Source: an uncultured bacterium
Lineage (GTDB): Bacteria > Planctomycetota > UBA1135 > GCA-002686595
DNA length: 11,072 bases
Direction of reading: 5' to 3'
Assembly (NCBI GenBank): GCA_902826945.1
Contig: CADEGS010000149.1
Coordinates: 1-11,072 of the forward strand
In this document: in pieces, positions 7,284-11,072 of the stretch
How the letters are laid out: every line of letters starts with the position of its first letter
Position numbering within the stretch: position 1 is the stretch's first letter
Position numbers and translations under genes: made by a program
Notes under the pieces: generated by a model
What the model was told of the DNA's origin: nothing
Databases searched by the model: none
The model's input: the letters and a program-made list of their open reading frames with translations, nothing else

Positions 7284-7289
7284 TAAGAT
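7284..7289 (+). promoter_or_regulatory. Possible -10 element (TAAGAT) for the glycosyltransferase gene
   Basis: TAAGAT matches four of six -10 positions in an otherwise almost pure G/C spacer. Seventeen bases upstream the -35 position reads TTCTCG, a poor match that also lies in the loop of the preceding hairpin. If used, transcription would begin near 7296, only about 30 bases before the ATG. Confidence 0.28.
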
Positions 7290-7293
7290 CGCC

Positions 7294-7323
7294 ACGCCGC
7301 GGCCGGTTGCCAGGCCGCGGCGT
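7294..7323 (+). repeat. 11-base-pair perfect inverted repeat abutting the glycosyltransferase start
   Basis: ACGCCGCGGCC (7294-7304) and GGCCGCGGCGT (7313-7323) are exact reverse complements with an eight-base loop GGTTGCCA. The 3' arm ends two bases before the ATG at 7326 and occupies the place where a ribosome-binding site would be. As RNA it would form a very stable hairpin over the initiation region; as DNA it could be a dyad operator. The repeat is certain; its role is inferred. Confidence 0.6.
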
Positions 7324-7325
7324 CC

Positions 7326-9380
7326 ATGGCCGAGGCCGCAGGAACGACGGACGCGGCGCGCGAGGCCGGGGCGGAGCGCTCGTTCCGCCTGCTGCTCCTC
7401 GCGCTCTGCCTGGTCGGGGCCGCGCTGCGCGGCGTGCACCTCGACACGACGCTCAGCCACGACGAGGTCGAGACCGTCAAGCGCTACGTCGAGGGCGGGC
7501 CGGACACGATCCTCGCCACGCACGGCGGCTACGGCTCGACGAACAACCACCTGCTGAACTCGCTCCTGGCGTGGGCCTCGGTGCGCGCCTTCGGGATGCA
7601 CGTGTGGTCGCTGCGGCTCCCCTCGTACGCCTTCGGCGCGCTGGCGGTCGGGCTGGTCGGGTGGGTGGCGCGGATCCTGACCCGGGAGCGGAGCGCCGCC
7701 GCGATCGCCGCCTTCCTGGCGGCGCTCTCGCCGCCCCTGGTCGCCTACGCGACCGCCTGCCGCGGCTACGGGACGCTGGTCTTCTTCGCGCTGCTGGCGC
7801 TCGGCAGCCTGGTGCTCGCGGTGGAGCGCGGGGAGCGGCGCTGGCTCCTCGTGCTCGGCCCGGCGCTCCTCGCCGCCGGGTGGAGCCACATGACGGGGCT
7901 CGTCTTCGCCGCTGCCTGCGGCCTGTGCGCGCTCGTGCTGCTGGCCATCCCGCGACGCGCCGGCGACCCGCTGCGCGGCGCGCGGCGTCCGGCGCTCCTG
8001 GCGCTGGCGACGATCCTCGTCGCGGGCGCGGCGCTGACCGCGTGGTACTCGCGCGAGTCGCTGATCCTGCGCGACGTCGGCAACCGCGTCGTGAACCGCA
8101 CCTTCGTCGACCCGTCGCTGGCCAACGTCAGGTCGATGCACTACGAGGCCGGCCTGCGCCTCTGGGCCCTGCACACGGCCAAGGAGTTCCTCGGCGCGAC
8201 GGGCTGGCTCGTGCTCCTCGGCGGTCCGCTGGCCATGGCCGGCGTCTTGGTCGTGCTGTGGCGCGACGCGCGGCGCGGCGCGCTGCTCGCCTGCTGCCTG
8301 CTCTTCCCGCCGACGGCCTTCCTCGCGGGCGGGCTCAAGCCCTACCCGCGCTACTTCCTGTTCGTGCAGCCCTTCGTGCTGGTCGCGCTGGGCGCGAGCC
8401 TGGCCTGGCTCGCGCGCGCGCTGGCCGCGCGCGCGCCCTGGCCGGCCCTGCGCCGGCCGGCGGTCGCGGCCGCCGTCCTGGCGCTCGCCTTCGAGCTCAC
8501 CTCGCTCCCCTGGCTGCGCGCGTCGCTGAGCGGCCCCGGGGCGAGGCTGCTGAACGTCGACTGGGACGTCGCCGGCGCGGTCGAGGAGGTCGCGCGCGAG
8601 CTCCGCCCCGACGACGTCGTGCTCACCTTCCCGCGCCCCGAGGTGCGCGCCGACTGGCGCGAATGGGCCTTCGAGCAGAGCTGCCTGTTCCACGAGCAGC
8701 TCTCCCTGTCCCCGATCCTCTCGCGTCCGGCGCGGGAAGGAACGGGCGCGCGCACGCTGTGGTACATCACGCCCGAGCGCCGGCTCCAGGACCTCGATCG
8801 CTTCCCCTTCGGCTGCACGCCCGAGCCCGTGTCCGAGCACTGGGGCACCTTCCTCTACCGCGCCGAGATCGTCTGCCCGCCGCTCGCCGACGTCGCGCTG
8901 CCGCCGCTGGACCTCGCCGGCCGCGGGCTGGGCGCGTGGCGGATCGAGGACGACTTCCAGAACGTGACGCCGGGCTTCGGACCCGGCAGCGGCCCCGGCG
9001 ATCGCATCGCGCTGGCCGTCGGGCACGCCGGCGGCGACGCGCGCGTGATCTCGCCTCCCTTCCCGATCGCGGCCGGCGCGCTGGTCGAGCTCTCGGCCGA
9101 GGTCGCCGCCGAGCAGTCCGACGGCATGCGCCCCTGCGCGACGATCGCCGTCCGCTTCCAGGACGAGGCGGGCGAGCGCATCGTGAGCGTGGCGCGCAAC
9201 GCGCTCCTGTGGGAAGGGCTGCGCCCGCGCCCGGACTGGTCCCTGGTGCGCCTGACGACCATCGCCCCCCGCAGCGCGCGCACGGCGGAGGTCTGCCTCT
9301 CGCTCGCTCCCGGCCACCCGGCCGGCAGCGTGATCGAGTTCCGCCCGCCCCGCTTGCGCGTCGCGGGACCCGAGCGCTGA
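7326..9380 (+). CDS. GT39/ArnT-like polytopic membrane glycosyltransferase with C-terminal beta-rich domain, 684 aa
   Basis: This is a GT-C-fold integral membrane protein that would transfer a sugar, typically from a polyprenyl-phosphate donor, to an extracytoplasmic acceptor. After a short cytoplasmic N-terminus, the first membrane helix (about 20-37) is followed by the loop motif TLSHDEVET with the Asp-Glu pair (46-47) characteristic of the family's first external loop. Typical later signatures are WSLRLPSYAFGALAVGL (94-110), SPPLVAYATACRGYGTLVFF (135-154) and a helix-rich region to about 395, including LKPYPRYFLFVQPF (337-350). Residues about 400-515 are a soluble globular part. Residues about 520-684 are predicted beta-rich and resemble a carbohydrate-binding jelly-roll (ISPPFPIAAGALVELSAEV at 575-593, then repeated strands). 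The start is the ATG at 7326, directly after a strong hairpin and without a Shine-Dalgarno. The gene converges on the decarboxylase-like gene, 51 bases away. The family is clear; donor and acceptor are unknown. Confidence 0.85.
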   Translation: MAEAAGTTDAAREAGAERSFRLLLLALCLVGAALRGVHLDTTLSHDEVETVKRYVEGGPDTILATHGGYGSTNNHLLNSLLAWASVRAFGMHVWSLRLPSYAFGALAVGLVGWVARILTRERSAAAIAAFLAALSPPLVAYATACRGYGTLVFFALLALGSLVLAVERGERRWLLVLGPALLAAGWSHMTGLVFAAACGLCALVLLAIPRRAGDPLRGARRPALLALATILVAGAALTAWYSRESLILRDVGNRVVNRTFVDPSLANVRSMHYEAGLRLWALHTAKEFLGATGWLVLLGGPLAMAGVLVVLWRDARRGALLACCLLFPPTAFLAGGLKPYPRYFLFVQPFVLVALGASLAWLARALAARAPWPALRRPAVAAAVLALAFELTSLPWLRASLSGPGARLLNVDWDVAGAVEEVARELRPDDVVLTFPRPEVRADWREWAFEQSCLFHEQLSLSPILSRPAREGTGARTLWYITPERRLQDLDRFPFGCTPEPVSEHWGTFLYRAEIVCPPLADVALPPLDLAGRGLGAWRIEDDFQNVTPGFGPGSGPGDRIALAVGHAGGDARVISPPFPIAAGALVELSAEVAAEQSDGMRPCATIAVRFQDEAGERIVSVARNALLWEGLRPRPDWSLVRLTTIAPRSARTAEVCLSLAPGHPAGSVIEFRPPRLRVAGPER

Positions 9381-9404
9381 ACGCCGCAGCGCGCAGGCCG
9401 CCCT

Positions 9405-9431
9405 CGGAGCGGGATCCCGCCGCGGAGCGGG
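9405..9431. repeat. Short palindrome and direct repeat between convergent genes
   Basis: In the 51-base gap between two convergent stop codons, CGGAGCGGG occurs twice (9405-9413 and 9423-9431), and GCGGGATCCCGC (9409-9420) is a perfect 12-base palindrome. There is no loop or T-run, so evidence for a two-way terminator is weak. Confidence 0.3.
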
Positions 9432-10175
9432 CTACGGACGCGGGAGCCTCAGCCTCGAGCCTGCGGCCAGGCCGACCGTCTCGACGTGGCCGGTCAGGGC
9501 CGGATCGCCGTCGAGCAGGACGTGGGCGTGGGACTTCGAGCCCGCATGGCACAGGATGCCGGAGGAGTCGGAGGCGTAGATGCCGACGAGACGGCCCGTG
9601 ACGGACGAGGCGTGGAGCTCGTAGGCGGGCGACGCCATCGCCCGGCCCATCCTGCGCGCGCGGATCGGGCACTCGCCGGCGACGACGTGCATGCCCAGGT
9701 GCACCAGCGCGCCCTCGACGACGAAGGGAAAGGGCCGCGTCGGGTCGAGGCCGACCGCCCGCGCCCGGGACGCGAGGTAGGCGTCGAGCACCGAGGGATC
9801 GACGGCCTCCTCGACCGTGAGCTCCTGCCACTCGGCGACCTCGGCGGTGAAGAGCGCCGTCGCGCGCGCCTCGGCGGCTCGCGTGCGCGTGGTGACCGGG
9901 GACGCGGCGTCCCCTTCCGTGATCCACACCTCGCCGTCGGCGATCGTGATCTCGCCCGCGAGCCCCTCCAGGACGCCGACGCCCCAGACGCCCTCGCGAG
10001 CCACGTCGGCGAGGGCGACCCGCGCCTCGCTGCGGCCATCCCGGAGCGCCTCCCGCAGCGAGCCCCAGCTCCGGATCTCGCCGCGCCAGGGGGAGACGGC
10101 CTGCGCGGGCGCGTCCATGGATCGGCAGCCGAGGAGGAGCGAGGGAAGGAGCGCGATGCCAGCGGAGACCTTCAT
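9432..10175 (-). CDS. Acetolactate-decarboxylase-like (AlsD/BudA fold) lipoprotein, 247 aa
   Basis: This is a predicted exported lipoprotein. MKVSAGIALLPSLLLGC gives a signal peptide with a lipobox ending at Cys17. The rest follows the layout of alpha-acetolactate decarboxylase, which converts 2-acetolactate to acetoin. Residues 61-87 (GVWGVGVLEGLAGE, then ADGEVW) match the family's GDFGIGTFxxLDGE block, including the conserved Glu (E75). Residues 195-230 match the RGTIVGF...HxH...GGHV block, keeping the three zinc-type histidines H216, H218 and H230, with one extra residue between the last two. Two things are odd. The position of the conserved Arg in the TRTV segment appears to be His163. 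The protein also stops soon after GHV (RLRLPRP), missing roughly the last 30 or more residues of the family, where another conserved Glu lies. The fold is well supported from memory of the family; the activity is doubtful. The start is ATG without a Shine-Dalgarno, 94 bases after the ankyrin gene stop. Confidence 0.75.
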   Translation of the reverse strand: MKVSAGIALLPSLLLGCRSMDAPAQAVSPWRGEIRSWGSLREALRDGRSEARVALADVAREGVWGVGVLEGLAGEITIADGEVWITEGDAASPVTTRTRAAEARATALFTAEVAEWQELTVEEAVDPSVLDAYLASRARAVGLDPTRPFPFVVEGALVHLGMHVVAGECPIRARRMGRAMASPAYELHASSVTGRLVGIYASDSSGILCHAGSKSHAHVLLDGDPALTGHVETVGLAAGSRLRLPRP

Positions 10176-10269
10176 GCCGTGTTCATGGCCGACCCCGACG
10201 CCGCCCTCGATACGGAAGACGGCCCATCCCGCCGCCGGGCGAGTGAGCAGCCGACGGGGTGCGCGCGGC

Positions 10270-11013
10270 TCACCGCTCGCCCCTCGCGCCGCCGAAGGGA
10301 CGATGGGGCGCGCCGAGCAGGTCGATCTCGAGCGCGCCGTGGCCGCTGCCGTGGTCGTAGGCCGAGGCGCGCTCGGGATGGATCGTGAACGGGCCGTGGC
10401 ACAGGAGGCGCAGCACCGCGTCGGGCCGCAGGTGCCAGCTCGCCCAGGAGAGCGGCGTGTCGCCGTGCGCGTCGCGCGCGTCGCGGCGCGCGCCGGACTC
10501 GAGCAGGCGGCGGATCGCGTCGGCCGAGGCGAAGGCGGCCGCGCGGTGCAGCGGCGTCTCGCCGCGCGTGCGCGCGTCGCGCATGAAGGCGTCGGTCGGC
10601 GCGCCGTCGCGGGCGGCGCGGCACGGGTCCGCCCCGCGATCGAGCAGCACGCGCAGCACGAGCTCGCTCGCCGGGCGGTTGGCCTTTGTCAGGCAGGCGT
10701 GCAGCGGCGTCTCGCCCGTGTCGGCGAGCGCCTCGTTCGGATCGGCGCCCTGCTCGAGCAGGAACTCGCACAGCCGCCAGTGGCCGTGGAAGGCGGCGCC
10801 GTGCAGGCCGAGGTTCGCGCCCAGCGCCTCGAGCGATGCGCCGCTCGCGAGGAGCGAGCGCAGCGCGCTCACGTCGCCGTAGCGCGCGCACCACGCGACG
10901 AGCGCGACGCCGCGCGACTCGGCCTGCGGCGCGCCCCCGGCCGCCAGCCAGTCGAGCACCAGATCGGTGCGGCCGTCCGCGACGCGCTCCAGCAGGGCGC
11001 CCGCGGCCGTCAC
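10270..11013 (-). CDS. Cytoplasmic ankyrin-repeat protein, 247 aa
   Basis: The protein is built almost wholly of ankyrin repeats, a protein-binding fold. The repeats lie about residues 4-32 (degenerate), 34-63, 67-96, 100-133, 150-180 and 184-208, with clear cores such as GETPLHACL (100-108), GETPLHRAAAF (151-161), LLESGAR (170-176) and GDTPLSWASWHLRPDAV (184-200). A non-ankyrin tail with YDHGSGHGALEIDLLGAPH (219-237) follows. There is no signal peptide or membrane segment. The GTG start at 11013-11011 is supported by GGAG eight bases upstream and by a four-base GTGA overlap with the stop of the preceding gene, indicating translational coupling. Because that neighbour may be a molybdopterin oxidoreductase, this could be a dedicated partner or maturation factor, but that is inference. 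Confidence 0.9.
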   Translation of the reverse strand: MTAAGALLERVADGRTDLVLDWLAAGGAPQAESRGVALVAWCARYGDVSALRSLLASGASLEALGANLGLHGAAFHGHWRLCEFLLEQGADPNEALADTGETPLHACLTKANRPASELVLRVLLDRGADPCRAARDGAPTDAFMRDARTRGETPLHRAAAFASADAIRRLLESGARRDARDAHGDTPLSWASWHLRPDAVLRLLCHGPFTIHPERASAYDHGSGHGALEIDLLGAPHRPFGGARGER

Positions 11014-11072
11014 GGGACGCGCTCCACGCGCACGCGCGCGTCGTTGAAGCAGGCGCCGCCGGCGACGTCGGT
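11010..11072 (-). CDS. C-terminal 20 residues of an upstream gene, possibly a molybdopterin oxidoreductase
   Basis: The frame entering from the right edge reads TDVAGGACFNDARVRVERVP and ends in TGA at 11012-11010. This resembles the last strand of the molybdopterin-dinucleotide-binding domain of large molybdenum oxidoreductases, where a D(x)GG/SG...F-D-xx-V-x-V-E pattern closes the protein. The fragment is too short for certainty. The stop overlaps the next gene's GTG (GTGA), so the frame choice itself is well supported even if the family is not. Confidence 0.5.
   Translation of the reverse strand, partial: TDVAGGACFNDARVRVERVP
11022..11025 (-). promoter_or_regulatory. GGAG ribosome-binding site of the ankyrin gene, inside the upstream coding end
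   Basis: GGAG lies eight bases before the GTG at 11013 and overlaps the final codons of the upstream gene. It supports the GTG start chosen there. Confidence 0.6.

Noticed and set aside
6648..9317. An 889-codon minus-strand open frame opposite the glycosyltransferase
   Set aside because: It spans the end of one real gene, the intergenic hairpins and most of another; low-complexity Arg/Gln/Gly/Glu composition marks it as an antisense shadow.

Overview
The window is a bacterial chromosomal segment with visibly very high G+C (well above 70% in the genes). Starts are mixed (ATG, GTG and TTG), most genes lack a clear Shine-Dalgarno, and long false open frames lie opposite nearly every real gene. 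Long EAR-type repeat and ankyrin proteins, a secreted parallel beta-helix protein, a GT39-like membrane glycosyltransferase and exported lipoproteins suggest a Gram-negative, large-genome lineage such as Planctomycetota or Myxococcota. That placement is inference; no marker gene in the window fixes it. No integrase, transposase, CRISPR array or phage gene is visible.

Layout. (1) Bases 1-4443, all minus strand: a tRNA-Arg(UCG) with encoded CCA (4443-4367); an 841-residue membrane-anchored protein combining EAR repeats, a Cys/Gln-containing beta-rich domain and ankyrin repeats (4180-1655); a two-domain PqiA/LetA-type membrane protein whose GTG start overlaps the previous stop as GTGA (1658-642); and the N-terminal part of a NatA-like ABC ATPase (427-1). 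The ATPase has a TTG start, an AGGAGGA Shine-Dalgarno and a small tetraloop hairpin ahead of it. (2) Bases 4444-9380, plus strand: a 447-base gene-free region with a plausible sigma-70-like promoter; a secreted pectate-lyase-3-like beta-helix protein (4891-7245); a compact intergenic stretch with two strong hairpins; and a GT39/ArnT-like polytopic glycosyltransferase with a C-terminal beta-rich domain (7326-9380). (3) Bases 9432-11072, minus strand: the last 20 residues of what may be a molybdopterin oxidoreductase (to 11010), a cytoplasmic ankyrin protein coupled to it by another GTGA overlap (11013-10270), and a lipoprotein with an acetolactate-decarboxylase fold (10175-9432).

How the parts may work together (inference). 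The left operon couples an envelope-anchored protein-interaction scaffold to a PqiA/LetA membrane protein, and an ABC ATPase follows. No MCE partner of PqiA is visible. The two plus-strand genes both look devoted to extracellular or envelope carbohydrate. The right operon looks like an ankyrin partner attached to a redox enzyme. The most notable items are the 841-residue multi-domain protein, its putative thioester-like Cys/Gln pair, the atypical acetolactate-decarboxylase-like lipoprotein, and the hairpin that abuts the glycosyltransferase start codon.
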